Shown here one piece after another: positions 8,666 to 16,758 of a stretch of DNA of 64,000 nucleotides. The stretch lies in contig NZ_QQAY01000002.1 in NCBI RefSeq assembly GCF_003350505.1, forward strand, positions 186,001 through 250,000. Reading direction: 5' to 3'. The stretch is from Falsibacillus pallidus. GTDB lineage: Bacteria; Bacillota; Bacilli; Bacillales; DSM-25281. The position numbers and the translations under genes are program-made. Below the pieces are notes generated by a model. It made no database searches and was not told the origin of the DNA. It worked only from the letters and a program-made list of their open reading frames with translations. Numbering within the stretch: position 1 is the first letter of the stretch; every line of letters starts with the position of its first letter.

Positions 8666-9413
8666 AATTTCTCCTTTCCGTTTGAGAACTTGAATTACTA
8701 CTATATATTGCATTCTCGCTGATGATTAAACTCAATTTCAATCTTGCTAGCCATTCGTGTGAAGTGCCATTTTGCCTTGAAACGCCATTAATTTCTTCAT
8801 GGTATTCCAACCCTTCGACAGCAGAATACTCGACACTCAAATGTCCAATTCTACGAACAATCATAGCCCATTCAGCATCCGTCATTTTTTCTTTTGAATG
8901 CTCATTTATTAATTCCGCACTTTGTCTGGAAAAAGAGCAAGATCCAGCAGTAATATCAACAGTTTTTCCTAATTCCAAGGAACAAATTTTATTGCTGATT
9001 TTCTCCGTCTCTATCCATTCCTCAGGGTGGGTATTCATAGCTCTGTCTGTGCGGCCAAGGATCTGATAGTCATAATGAGGAATTTCGGCAACAATAGTTC
9101 TTAACTCGTCCAAGTAGGTTTTCCCCCAAGTTAATAAGCGGTCAAAATCACAGTAATGAAAATAATCGTTATCTCCTGAGAGTCCGAAATTGACCACTTC
9201 TCTTCGTGCTTGTGCCGCTCCTAGTTTAGGAATAATCTTCACATTAAACTTGCTTCTTTCCATTTCCTTTATCAATTCAGAGGAAGACTGGTCGCTGATT
9301 GTAATAAATAGAGCAGGGTAAATTTCTTCCAAATCCTCTTGTAATGCTTTAAAAAAATTTATATTTTTGCCGTTCGGATCATGTGTGACGGTCAGAAGTC
9401 CGATGTTGGACAT
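8649..9413 (-). CDS. Putative glycosyltransferase-like protein
   Basis: 254 residues from ATG 9413 (GAGGTGA seven bases ahead; the longer frame to 9440 has none). The N terminus IGLLTVTHDPNG, an AQARREVVNFGL helix and the acidic YFHYCDFDRLLTWG motif (DxD-like, about 90) fit a GT-A fold nucleotide-sugar enzyme, although similarity is weak. No membrane segment or signal. It starts a two- or three-gene minus-strand unit and is divergent from the kinase gene at 9531. Function not established. Confidence 0.55.
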   Translation of the reverse strand: MSNIGLLTVTHDPNGKNINFFKALQEDLEEIYPALFITISDQSSSELIKEMERSKFNVKIIPKLGAAQARREVVNFGLSGDNDYFHYCDFDRLLTWGKTYLDELRTIVAEIPHYDYQILGRTDRAMNTHPEEWIETEKISNKICSLELGKTVDITAGSCSFSRQSAELINEHSKEKMTDAEWAMIVRRIGHLSVEYSAVEGLEYHEEINGVSRQNGTSHEWLARLKLSLIISENAIYSSNSSSQTERRNYVSKI

Positions 9414-9530
9414 ATTTTTCACCTCGTTAGCAGATTTCAATTTGATAAATATGATAGACTGTTATTATCAAAATTTACCAAATATTCGTTTTATATGCAA
9501 ATGACCGTTAAGGGAAGAAGGAGACTGAAA

Positions 9531-10106
9531 TTGAAAAAAAGACTTGTCATTATTACGGTTGGCAAAACACATAGCGGGAAAACAACTTTTGCCAAGGAAT
9601 TAGAAAAGAAACTGGCGAATGGTGTTGTCATAGATCAAGACAATCATGCTCAATTCATTCAAACTCATTATCAATCACTCGTGCCAAATCAAGGGGCAAA
9701 TACCTTGAAGCATGCTGTTTCCAGACTAATTGTCGATTATGCGAAGGAGCATTCGGAGTGCGATTTTATTATTTGTAATTCCAATTTAAGCAGAACTGAT
9801 CGGGAATATTTGCTTAATGAGTTGTTTGATAGACAAAAATTTGTGCGCATTCTTGTTCATTTTGATCTCCCGGTAGAAGTTTTGAATGAAAGGGTGGCAT
9901 CCACGAAAAGGAGTACGAACATTTTTAGAGATGACAGCATTTCATTTGAACAATTACTGCAAAGTCAGCGGGAAGAAGTTCCAGTTGAAGGGGAAGCGGA
10001 GTACTTATTTACTATAAATAATTGTGAGGAAGTTAATAGAGTGATGGAAGAAATTTTAGCAGTTGCTAACGAACGAGTAGAGGTGGATTCATATGAAAAT
10101 CATTGA
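9531..10106 (+). CDS. P-loop kinase-like ATP-binding protein
   Basis: 191 residues from TTG 9531, preferred because GAAGGAGA precedes it by about eight bases and the P-loop then sits at the usual distance from the N terminus. Walker A is GKTHSGKTT (about 11-19); FIICNSNLSRTDREYL (about 82-97) resembles the lid/phosphoacceptor region of small kinases such as zeta-toxin or polynucleotide-kinase relatives. It overlaps the next gene by 14 bases. Cytoplasmic, substrate unknown. Confidence 0.75.
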   Translation: MKKRLVIITVGKTHSGKTTFAKELEKKLANGVVIDQDNHAQFIQTHYQSLVPNQGANTLKHAVSRLIVDYAKEHSECDFIICNSNLSRTDREYLLNELFDRQKFVRILVHFDLPVEVLNERVASTKRSTNIFRDDSISFEQLLQSQREEVPVEGEAEYLFTINNCEEVNRVMEEILAVANERVEVDSYENH

Positions 10107-10932
10107 TACTGTGCCGTATTTCATTAAAAACTATGAACCTTCATTGGATTTTCTTAGAAATTATCATTCTCGCTACCCTGATATTTTCCATGAATACTTT
10201 TCATATCATTGTCAAAATACAGATGAAAGGCTGCTGGCTTCCATAGAAAAATACCAGCATCATTTGGAGTCCATAAGGGAAGGGCATTAAGTGATTGTCC
10301 CCGTTATTGAAGAGGTTGTAGAAGCCTACAGGGAATTCTACGGAGTTCACTTTCCTATTGAAGTTAATTTGATCATTGGCGGATTTGGATCAAATGCCTA
10401 TACCTACCGCCAAGTGATTCCAAATATATCATTTGCGCTGGAACGGCTATCTTCAAATTCAGAACATCTAAAGGTAATAGCCGCACACGAATTTGGTCAT
10501 GCAGCACATAATATTCTTTCTGACCAAGCAGGAATGAATTGGAGAGAATTGAAATGGGCCAGCCCTCTTACTTGGTTTATTCAAGAAGGAGCGGCTATTC
10601 ATTTTTCGAGGATCATTGCAGCTGGATTATATCCTTCCGTTTATTTTCATTTTAATGACGAAGGAGACGAATGGCTTTCTTTTGCTGAATCGAACAAGGA
10701 AATGATTAAAAATAGGTTTTTCGAAGATTACAAGAAAGAATCTGCGTCAAACCTGTTTCTTGAATGGTTTTCTATCAGAGGTGGGAAAACGTTTGGATAT
10801 GACCGCCTGGGCTATTTTCTCGCTGATATGTTCTTTCAGAATTTGATCCAAAGTAAAGGAGAATTAGAAGCCGTCACAGCTTGGAAGGAAAAGGATTTTG
10901 AAGATATGGTACTAAATTGGATGGAAAATTAG
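10093..10932 (+). pseudogene. Zinc metallopeptidase gene split by one in-frame stop
   Basis: Codons run in one frame from ATG 10093 to 10932, interrupted only by TAA at 10288-10290. The first part (65 residues) ends in EKYQHHLESIREGH; the second begins at GTG 10291 and holds the gluzincin motif AAHEFGHAAHN and a downstream WFIQEGAAIHF glutamate segment. Read through, it forms one 279-residue zincin. I infer a recent nonsense mutation. AAGGGAAGGG just ahead of the stop could let ribosomes restart at GTG 10291, so a 213-residue catalytic piece might still be made. The alternative is two deliberately coupled proteins or a sequencing error. Confidence 0.65.
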
Positions 10933-10970
10933 GGAAGACAATGGACTAAATGATTGAAATGGGGGATAAG

Positions 10971-11384
10971 ATGACCTATACACCACCAAAACATATTGTT
11001 TCAGCAGCCACAATTGTCATTAATGACAATAAGGAAATTTTACTGATCAAAGGTCCAAGAAGAGGTTGGGAAATGCCGGGTGGACAAGTGGAAGAAGGGG
11101 AGTCTCTAAAAGACGCAGCTATCCGGGAAACAAAAGAGGAGTCTGGAATCGATGTTGAAGTAATTAAATTTTGTGGAATCTTTCAGAACGTAAACAAATC
11201 GATATGCAACACACTATTCCTGGCAAAACCAGTAGGCGGAGAACTAACAACGAGTCCAGAGAGTATAGAGGTTGGCTACTTTCCGATTGAGCAAGCATTG
11301 GAAATGGTGACCATTGCGAACTTCAGACAAAGAATTGAGTTATGTTTAGATGAAAGCTGCCATCCATTTTACATAGGATTTTAA
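10971..11384 (+). CDS. Nudix hydrolase
   Basis: 137 residues from ATG 10971 (GGGGGAT ahead); an earlier ATG at 10950 would add seven residues. The Nudix box is complete: GGQVEEGESLKDAAIRETKE followed by ESGID (about 38-61), with the catalytic REx2E-E glutamates present. It hydrolyses a nucleoside diphosphate linked to another group, substrate unknown. It follows the interrupted zincin by 38 bases. A comparable zincin-Nudix pair recurs at 34863-36126. Confidence 0.9.
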   Translation: MTYTPPKHIVSAATIVINDNKEILLIKGPRRGWEMPGGQVEEGESLKDAAIRETKEESGIDVEVIKFCGIFQNVNKSICNTLFLAKPVGGELTTSPESIEVGYFPIEQALEMVTIANFRQRIELCLDESCHPFYIGF

Positions 11385-11385
11385 A

Positions 11386-11414
11386 AGGAAACTTCTTCAA
11401 TATGAAGTTCCCTA
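11386..11414. terminator. Weak bidirectional terminator between convergent genes
   Basis: GGAAACTTC and GAAGTTCC arms around an eight-base loop, flanked by AAAA on the left and a short T-rich stretch on the right. It separates the Nudix gene from the convergent MFS gene. Confidence 0.5.
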
Positions 11415-12665
11415 ATTTAGTTTAGACGCTAATGGCTGTTCCTTATAAAAGCGAAATAGTAAGTGGTAAAACAATATACTGACAAGTGAAAAGCCGAGTA
11501 TGAGTGTGAAGATCCCCATTGGTGCAATCCAGCTTGAAAGGAACACGGTGATGGGAGCTAGAAATTTGCCGATTGTGTACTGTAAGCTGTCGGCTCCCAT
11601 GTACTGTCCGCGGGCATGCTCTGGTGCATAGCGGCTGATGAAGCTTTGGGTGACAGGGGAGCGGACCATTTCCCCGAATGTAAAGATGATGGTCACGAAA
11701 AATAAGTACCAGATGTTTGTGTTCAGTCCGACGAGAAATGTTCCGCCGCCCGCCATCAAGGAAGAGAGGATAAATACATTTCGTTCCTTCCAATTCCCGA
11801 ACCATTTGGTGACAGGCAGGATGAACAGGACAAATAATAGGCCGTTGAATCCAAGCACCCACCCAAATACTTCTGTGCTGCTGATATGGAATGACCAATG
11901 GTTCCAGGTGAAAAGTGCCTGACCTGGAACGTGGTTGATGATGTAGACGGGTAGATACAGGTCGAGCTGCATGATCGCGACGAGCGAAAATATGCCTGCA
12001 ATGATATAAAATAAAAATATTTTATCGCGAAAAATGATGCCGTAGCCTTTCCATTGTTCTTTCAACTCGGTTGAAATCGGTCGTTTTTCTTGAATATCTA
12101 CTCTAATTGGCATAGATTCATGGACGATTAAGTAGATGGCGATGAAATAGCCAAGCATCACCACTGCACATGTCCATAGGAGCTCTTGACGGTAATGGAA
12201 GAAGAAAATGGCGCCGAGCAGTGGTCCAAGAATGGCACCAATGTTATTTGCAGTTGTAAAAGTGGCAAAGATCTCACGAAGTTCTTTAGGAGGTGCGAGG
12301 TCTGCCACCATGGACTGGCTTGCTGGACGATAGATCGCACCCCCAATCCCGATGCCGATGAACGCAATGTAGTCAATCCAATGCGATCCCGACAATGCGA
12401 ATAAAGCAAACATGATTGTTTGCAGCAGGGCTCCGAACAACATAACCGGCCTTCTTCCCACCCGGTCTGAAAGCGCTCCTCCAAGTAAACTTCCCCAAAG
12501 GCTGAAGAGAGGAGGGACAGTCATCAGCATCCCCGCTATACTTTTTCCAAAAGCCCCGCTGAAATAGACCGTAATGAACGGGAAATACATCCAAAAAAGC
12601 ATATTGAATAACCCTTCCCCGATCAGCCTCACTTTTAGATTTGTATCCCAATAGCGTATCTTCAT
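11412..12665 (-). CDS. MFS transporter
   Basis: 417 residues with about 12 membrane segments. The MFS signature between helices 2 and 3 is visible as GALSDRVGRRPVMLFG (about 62-77) and a weaker copy occurs mid-protein. It is probably a proton-driven drug or metabolite exporter of the plasma membrane; the substrate cannot be told. AAGGAGAACGCT precedes ATG. It is monocistronic and faces the Nudix gene. Confidence 0.88.
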   Translation of the reverse strand: MKIRYWDTNLKVRLIGEGLFNMLFWMYFPFITVYFSGAFGKSIAGMLMTVPPLFSLWGSLLGGALSDRVGRRPVMLFGALLQTIMFALFALSGSHWIDYIAFIGIGIGGAIYRPASQSMVADLAPPKELREIFATFTTANNIGAILGPLLGAIFFFHYRQELLWTCAVVMLGYFIAIYLIVHESMPIRVDIQEKRPISTELKEQWKGYGIIFRDKIFLFYIIAGIFSLVAIMQLDLYLPVYIINHVPGQALFTWNHWSFHISSTEVFGWVLGFNGLLFVLFILPVTKWFGNWKERNVFILSSLMAGGGTFLVGLNTNIWYLFFVTIIFTFGEMVRSPVTQSFISRYAPEHARGQYMGADSLQYTIGKFLAPITVFLSSWIAPMGIFTLILGFSLVSILFYHLLFRFYKEQPLASKLN

Positions 12666-12833
12666 AGCGTTCTCCTTATTTATGTAATTAAAAACGGGCC
12701 GGTAACAACACTATATGGAAAATTTTCAAATAAATATAGACTTATATTGATAAATTATCTATACTAATATTATAGAACACGAATAACAACAGCTCTATTT
12801 GAATTGTATCATAAAACGAACACACGTTCTGAA
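12666..12833. other. Upstream region of MFS gene, no gene seen
   Basis: AT-rich spacer carrying the MFS promoter (TATAGA and TATATT-like boxes on the minus strand). No open frame with a ribosome site is seen on either strand. Confidence 0.4.
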
Positions 12834-12860
12834 GGCGCATCTTAAAAATGCGTCTTTTTT
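12834..12860 (+). terminator. Terminator-like hairpin with no gene upstream
   Basis: GGCGCAT and ATGCGTC arms, seven-base loop, then TTTTTT on the plus strand. No plus-strand gene precedes it, so it may end an unannotated small RNA or act as a leader attenuator for the Cys-rich gene at 12995. Confidence 0.45.
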
Positions 12861-12994
12861 GTATTTTCCTGGGGTTCTGTAAGTACACATTTTTAATTCC
12901 TAATAGATTTGTCCAAGCTCTTTCTCTTTTTTCGCATAGTCTATCAATGAAAGGGAATTCTCTCTTATTTTGCGCAAGAAAGGAGGATTTGGTC

Positions 12995-13318
12995 ATGTCA
13001 TACGGTGAACATGGGTATTGCTGTGATGATAGTTGGGATACTTATCATGAGTACGATAAGTGCGGGTGCCACGAACATCATGAGGATAAAAAGAAGAAAT
13101 GCGAAGGCTGTGTCTGCGATTTGCTGAAGAACCTTCATAAAGGGACAAAAGTGGACATTTTCTTGAAAGGCTCGAAAGAAATCAAGGGATTAGTATTTGT
13201 TTGTTTGAATGAGAAAAACTGCTGTGCCAGTTTTGTAGAAAAGTGTGCGGGATCCATTCTCATTTTGGATTGCCAGGCGATTGAAGGCATCAGAATTCAA
13301 AGAAATTGCAGCTGCTGA
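12995..13318 (+). CDS. Cysteine- and histidine-rich protein, probable spore coat type
   Basis: 107 residues from ATG 12995; AAAGGAGG lies eight bases ahead, and a longer frame back to 12848 is not supported. The first 40 residues are rich in Cys, His, Asp and Tyr (YCCDDSW, KCGCHEHHEDKKKK), then CEGCVCDLLKNLHKG and a beta-rich Cys-containing domain ending RNCSC. Cys-rich small proteins of this kind in Bacillus are commonly insoluble spore coat or exosporium components, but I cannot name a family. It is monocistronic with its own terminator. Confidence 0.6.
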   Translation: MSYGEHGYCCDDSWDTYHEYDKCGCHEHHEDKKKKCEGCVCDLLKNLHKGTKVDIFLKGSKEIKGLVFVCLNEKNCCASFVEKCAGSILILDCQAIEGIRIQRNCSC

Positions 13319-13332
13319 ATATAATGGAAGTC

Positions 13333-13362
13333 AAGCTCTCAATTAGACTGAGAGCTTTTTTT
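13333..13362 (+). terminator. Terminator
   Basis: AAGCTCTC / GAGAGCTT arms with a nine-base loop and a T-run. Confidence 0.85.
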
Positions 13363-13546
13363 GATTATACAAATGGCTCTTTTCTCAAAGTTTGTTCCTT
13401 TAAGCAATAAAACAGGGTAATTTAAGCAATCTATGCAGAGACTTTAGCTCGAAAAGAGCCTAGATTCTACATTTCAACGCGCAAAACAGGTATTTTCACG
13501 TTAAAATCGGCATTAAGATCTAACAACAAAGGTTACGAAAACAGCC

Positions 13547-13867
13547 TTACAAATAGAATAAGAGTATTAAAATACATGCCCCTGCTATGAGCCGGATGAT
13601 ATGATGCTTAATATTTATTTTTCCATACATATGAAATCCGTTCAGCATTGCTAGAAAATGTATGGCAATAAAGCAGGAAATTAGGGTGGCCATCCCGAAA
13701 AAGGTACGGTAAAAGAAACTAAGCCCGATTATAGATGCACCAATTAATCCCAGAATGATAGAAGATGACAGTGGGATTTTCTTCTCCTTCATCTGTACCA
13801 AGCAGGCAGCTATGGTCAGAACACCGTAGATTACGCACATCCCTAGACCAATCCATTCCCATTTCAT
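13547..13867 (-). CDS. Small four-helix membrane protein under MerR-type promoter
   Basis: 106 residues from ATG 13867 (GGGGGGAAT eight bases ahead). Four hydrophobic segments at about 4-22, 30-50, 54-74 and 87-104. No family recognised. It is divergent from the MerR gene at 13955, and its promoter (13902-13932) has the 19-bp spacer typical of MerR activation, so it is the likely target of that regulator and may act in handling whatever the regulator senses. Confidence 0.65.
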   Translation of the reverse strand: MKWEWIGLGMCVIYGVLTIAACLVQMKEKKIPLSSSIILGLIGASIIGLSFFYRTFFGMATLISCFIAIHFLAMLNGFHMYGKINIKHHIIRLIAGACILILLFYL

Positions 13868-13901
13868 GTTCTGATTCCCCCCAACAAGAGTTTTCATTTT
13901 C

Positions 13902-13932
13902 AGTTAACACCGTCGGGTAGACCCTACGTCAA
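13902..13932 (-). promoter_or_regulatory. MerR-type promoter with operator in a 19-bp spacer
   Basis: On the minus strand: -35 TTGACG (13932-13927), a 19-bp spacer containing the imperfect dyad GTAGGGT..ACCCGAC, and -10 TTAACT (13907-13902). A 19-bp spacer makes a poor sigma-A promoter unless a MerR protein twists it, so the site is probably bound by the regulator encoded next to it. Confidence 0.7.
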
Positions 13933-13954
13933 CACCTTGAAAGGAAGAAGTTCC

Positions 13955-14332
13955 ATGAAAATCGGCAAATTTGCAGAATTGATGAAAACAACCAAACATA
14001 CGGTGCGCCATTATGAGGAATTGGAGCTGTTGACACCGGAGTGGGATGGTCCGTATAAAAAGTATGGGGAAAAAGAGATTGCCGATTTTCGAGTGATTCT
14101 TGAGATGAAAGATCTTGGCCTAGCTCTCGTGGAGATCCAATCATTATTTAAGTTGAAACAAGCTTTAGGCTGCGGGGATTTGGGGTTGCTGAAACAGGTC
14201 CTTAATCAATTAGAGGAATATGCAGAGGGGCTTAAAAAGCAAGAGGAAGATTTGAAAGCCAGACGACTGATTCTTGAAGAGGAACTAGATGAAATTAGAG
14301 ATTATTTTTCTAGTGTAAATCATGATAAATGA
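13955..14332 (+). CDS. MerR family transcriptional regulator
   Basis: 125 residues from ATG 13955 (AAAGGAAG ahead). Winged-helix MerR DNA-binding domain at the N terminus (IGKFAELMKTTKHTVRHYEE), followed by a long coiled-coil dimerisation helix rich in Leu and Glu (about 75-118). The C-terminal effector domain is very short and has no Cys pair, so it does not look like a metal sensor. It is divergent from a membrane protein gene whose promoter carries a matching MerR site, and lies 13 bases ahead of a DinB gene. Confidence 0.88.
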   Translation: MKIGKFAELMKTTKHTVRHYEELELLTPEWDGPYKKYGEKEIADFRVILEMKDLGLALVEIQSLFKLKQALGCGDLGLLKQVLNQLEEYAEGLKKQEEDLKARRLILEEELDEIRDYFSSVNHDK

Positions 14333-14345
14333 GGAGATGGATGTT

Positions 14346-14810
14346 ATGTCTAGAAAAGAATTGCTATTAAATGTTTTGAGTTCGACATTTGACCAAGAGA
14401 GCTGGTATGCTCCTTTGAAACCTTCCATTGAAGGCACTACTGCCGAACAAGCCTGCTGGAAGCCGACAGGGGAGGCAGCGAAATCGATTTGGCAGAATGT
14501 GAATCACATTATGTATTATAAAGAGAGACTTGTCGCCAACTTAGAAGGCAGCGAGTGGCCATACAAACTCAGTGGGAATGAGAATTTCGATTTTACAAAG
14601 CAATCAAATGTTGAGAATGAGTGGAAAAAAGTCATTGAACGGGTAGAAGATGCTCATTTGAAACTCAAGAGCCTGCTGATGGAAAAAACAGATGAAGAGC
14701 TAAGTGAGCTGGAAGGGGAATTAATGGATATCTTTCTTCATGATGCCTATCACACAGGGCAGATCATGCAGATTAGAAAATTGCAGGGAGCTTGGCCGTC
14801 GAATAGATAG
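14346..14810 (+). CDS. DinB family protein
   Basis: 154 residues from ATG 14346 (GAGGAGATGG ahead). Four-helix DinB/YfiT-like fold with the metal-binding histidines in QNVNHIMYYKERL (about 52) and FLHDAYHTGQIMQIR (about 133-147). Such proteins are metal-dependent and in some cases transfer thiols such as bacillithiol. It follows the MerR gene closely and is likely co-transcribed with it. A second DinB protein is at 58980-59504. Confidence 0.85.
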   Translation: MSRKELLLNVLSSTFDQESWYAPLKPSIEGTTAEQACWKPTGEAAKSIWQNVNHIMYYKERLVANLEGSEWPYKLSGNENFDFTKQSNVENEWKKVIERVEDAHLKLKSLLMEKTDEELSELEGELMDIFLHDAYHTGQIMQIRKLQGAWPSNR

Positions 14811-14886
14811 ACAATAGAATGGAAATCGAAGTTTCAAAGTTTCTTCTAAAGTGTTATTATTTAAAAAAATGAAAGGAGTGATTTTA

Positions 14887-15684
14887 GTGGAAAAAACTTT
14901 GAAATTAATTCTCAATGAATTAATAGAACTTAAAGAAGGACAACATGAGCTGAAGGTAGATATATCAGGTATTAAAGTGGATATGATAAATGTAAAAGGA
15001 GATTTGTCGAATGTTAAAGGAGATTTGTCGAATGTTAAAGGAGATATATCAGATGTTAAAGTAGATATGTCGAATGTTAAAGGAGATTTATCAGATGTTA
15101 AAGTAGATATGATAAATGTAAAAGGAGATTTATCAGATGTTAAAGTAGATATGATAAATGTAAAAGGAGATTTATCAGATGTAAAAGGAGATTTGTCAGA
15201 TGTTAAAGTAGATATGTCCAATGTAAAAGGAGATTTATCAGATGTAAAAGGAGATTTGTCAGATGTTAAAGTAGATATGTCCAATGTAAAAGGAGATTTA
15301 TCAGATGTTAAAGTAGATATGTCCAATGTAAAAGGAGATTTGTCAGATGTTAAAGTAGATATGTCCAATGTAAAAGGAGATTTGTCAGATGTTAAAGTAG
15401 ATATGTCCAATGTAAAAGGAGATTTATCAGATGTTAAAGTAGATTTGTCGAATGTTAAAGGAAATATATCAAATATTAAAGTAGATATGTCAAATATTAA
15501 AAATAATCTTATTAATGGTCTTGGTCCATATTTTGAACAAATTGAGAAACATATTGATGTAAAAACCGATGAACTTAAAGAATCATTAAATCCCCAGCAA
15601 AGAGTTATTGATACTTTAGCAGTCCGTTCTATTAAACAAGAAAGTGAAATCAAAGACTTTAAACGCATTTTGAAAAACCAATAA
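14887..15684 (+). CDS. Long heptad-repeat protein
   Basis: 265 residues from GTG 14887 (AAAGGAGTG ahead). Residues 25-206 are 26 successive seven-residue units of the type DLSDVKV / DMSNVKG, in alternating order, encoded by near-identical 21-bp units. The hydrophobic a/d positions (I/L/M and V) predict a long rod-like coiled coil or beta-type rod. The non-repeated ends are ordinary helical sequence, and the C terminus (about 215-265) resembles a linker with KTDELKESL. There is no signal peptide, membrane segment or recognised domain. The repeats recall bacterial and phage fibre proteins, but no phage genes adjoin. Function unknown. Confidence 0.7.
   Translation: MEKTLKLILNELIELKEGQHELKVDISGIKVDMINVKGDLSNVKGDLSNVKGDISDVKVDMSNVKGDLSDVKVDMINVKGDLSDVKVDMINVKGDLSDVKGDLSDVKVDMSNVKGDLSDVKGDLSDVKVDMSNVKGDLSDVKVDMSNVKGDLSDVKVDMSNVKGDLSDVKVDMSNVKGDLSDVKVDLSNVKGNISNIKVDMSNIKNNLINGLGPYFEQIEKHIDVKTDELKESLNPQQRVIDTLAVRSIKQESEIKDFKRILKNQ
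14959..15504 (+). repeat. In-frame 21/42-bp tandem repeat array
   Basis: About 26 units of 21 bp, grouped mostly as 42-bp pairs (GTAAAAGGAGATTTATCAGA type then TTAAAGTAGATATGTCCAAT type). High DNA identity among central units indicates recent expansion by slippage or recombination. The opposite strand is also open across the array because of the repetition. Confidence 0.9.
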
Positions 15685-15785
15685 TAGCGAATATCCCCAT
15701 TCTCTCTCCAAATATCCGCAAATAATATCCCACATAATCGTTGACCCGGCCACAGAACTGTTCTAGATTATTATAAACTGAACTT

Positions 15786-16178
15786 TCAATTTGTCGTATC
15801 TCCATCCCTATTTTCCTCCAATGTTTGATAATGAACAATTTTCTCCTCAATTTTTTTCAGATTTTCTTGCAGCCATTTAATCTCCTTTTGTACATTTTTT
15901 TGATGGGATACTAGAAGCTCCCGTCTTGCAGAAATAGTTTCATCCCCAGTGCTCCGTAGTGCCGAGAAGATCTTCATGTTTTCAATAGACATGCCAGTGT
16001 CCTTCAACCTGATCAGAAACTCAGTCCATAGAACATCTTTTTCCTCGTATTGGCGGTAGCCATTTTCATCCCTTTTTACATCTTTTAATAATCCAATTTT
16101 TTCATAGTAACGAAGTGTATGGACCGATAAACCTGTTTGATCGGCCATTTTTTGTATGGTAAGTATTTTTGTCTTCAT
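15786..16178 (-). CDS. MerR family transcriptional regulator
   Basis: 130 residues. N-terminal MerR helix-turn-helix (ILTIQKMADQTGLSVHTLRY), wing with DENGYRQYEEKDV, and a C-terminal coiled coil (about 90-122). It resembles the AdhR/NmlR-like branch but has no obvious redox Cys in the sensor part. It is divergent from the carboxymuconolactone-decarboxylase-like gene at 16265, and the shared intergenic region carries a perfect 6+6 palindrome in a 19-bp promoter spacer, making that gene the likely target. Confidence 0.88.
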   Translation of the reverse strand: MKTKILTIQKMADQTGLSVHTLRYYEKIGLLKDVKRDENGYRQYEEKDVLWTEFLIRLKDTGMSIENMKIFSALRSTGDETISARRELLVSHQKNVQKEIKWLQENLKKIEEKIVHYQTLEENRDGDTTN

Positions 16179-16202
16179 AGGAAAATTATAACATAATCGT
16201 GC

Positions 16203-16233
16203 TTGCTATAGAGTGAACTCTAACGTTTATTCT
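16203..16233 (+). promoter_or_regulatory. MerR-type promoter with perfect palindrome
   Basis: -35 TTGCTA (16203-16208), 19-bp spacer containing TAGAGTGAACTCTA (16209-16222), -10 TATTCT (16228-16233). Layout as in AdhR-type MerR promoters; drives the gene at 16265. Confidence 0.75.
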
Positions 16234-16264
16234 GAGAAAGGATTAAACGAAAGGGGAAATGAAA

Positions 16265-16636
16265 ATGGATGATAATCGCTTTGAAAAAGGTTGGGCAGTA
16301 TTAATGGAAGTGGATGGGGAAGGCGGTCAGAGAGTCATTGAGTCCTTAAAGGAGATTGCCCCGGACTTAGGGAAATATGTGGTGGAATTTGCTTTCGGGG
16401 ATATTTATTCACGAGAAGGACTTGATTTAAAGCAGAGGCAGCTCGTAACATTAACAGCACTTACGGTACTGGGCGGATGTGAGCCTCAGCTCAAGGTACA
16501 TCTAAAGGCAGGATTAAATGTAGGGCTCACGCAAAAAGAAATTGTAGAGGCAATAATGCATTGTGGCCCATATGTTGGCTTTCCAAGAGTGTTGAATGCC
16601 ATCTTCACAGCAAAAGAAGTGTTCCAGGGGGAGTAA
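16265..16636 (+). CDS. Carboxymuconolactone decarboxylase family protein
   Basis: 123 residues from ATG 16265 (GGGG eight bases ahead; ATG at 16259 lies too close to it). CMD/AhpD-like helical domain with RQLVTLTALTVLGGCEPQLK and HLKAGLNVGLTQKEIVEAI. It carries a single Cys in GGCEPQ rather than the CxxC of peroxidatic AhpD, so gamma-carboxymuconolactone-type or unknown chemistry is more likely. Expression is probably set by the divergent MerR protein. Confidence 0.85.
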   Translation: MDDNRFEKGWAVLMEVDGEGGQRVIESLKEIAPDLGKYVVEFAFGDIYSREGLDLKQRQLVTLTALTVLGGCEPQLKVHLKAGLNVGLTQKEIVEAIMHCGPYVGFPRVLNAIFTAKEVFQGE

Positions 16637-16695
16637 ATTAGTTTTTACAAGCCCAATTTGCCCAAAATTCCGCTAATGCCTATGCCGGCATCCAA

Positions 16696-16731
16696 CTTCT
16701 AATCATTTAATGAAATTAGGAATTTTTTTAT
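16696..16731 (+). terminator. Terminator after CMD gene
   Basis: TTCTAAT and ATTAGGAA arms around CATTTAATGAA, followed by TTTTTTTA. Confidence 0.7.
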
Positions 16732-16758
16732 GGATAGTGAAAGAAGGGAATGAAGGCA

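Noticed and set aside
14721-15668. Long minus-strand open frame of 315 codons
   Set aside because: It is the mirror of the 21-bp in-frame repeats of the plus-strand heptad protein; its translation is a low-complexity TLTSDKSPFTLDIS pattern without a ribosome site or start context.
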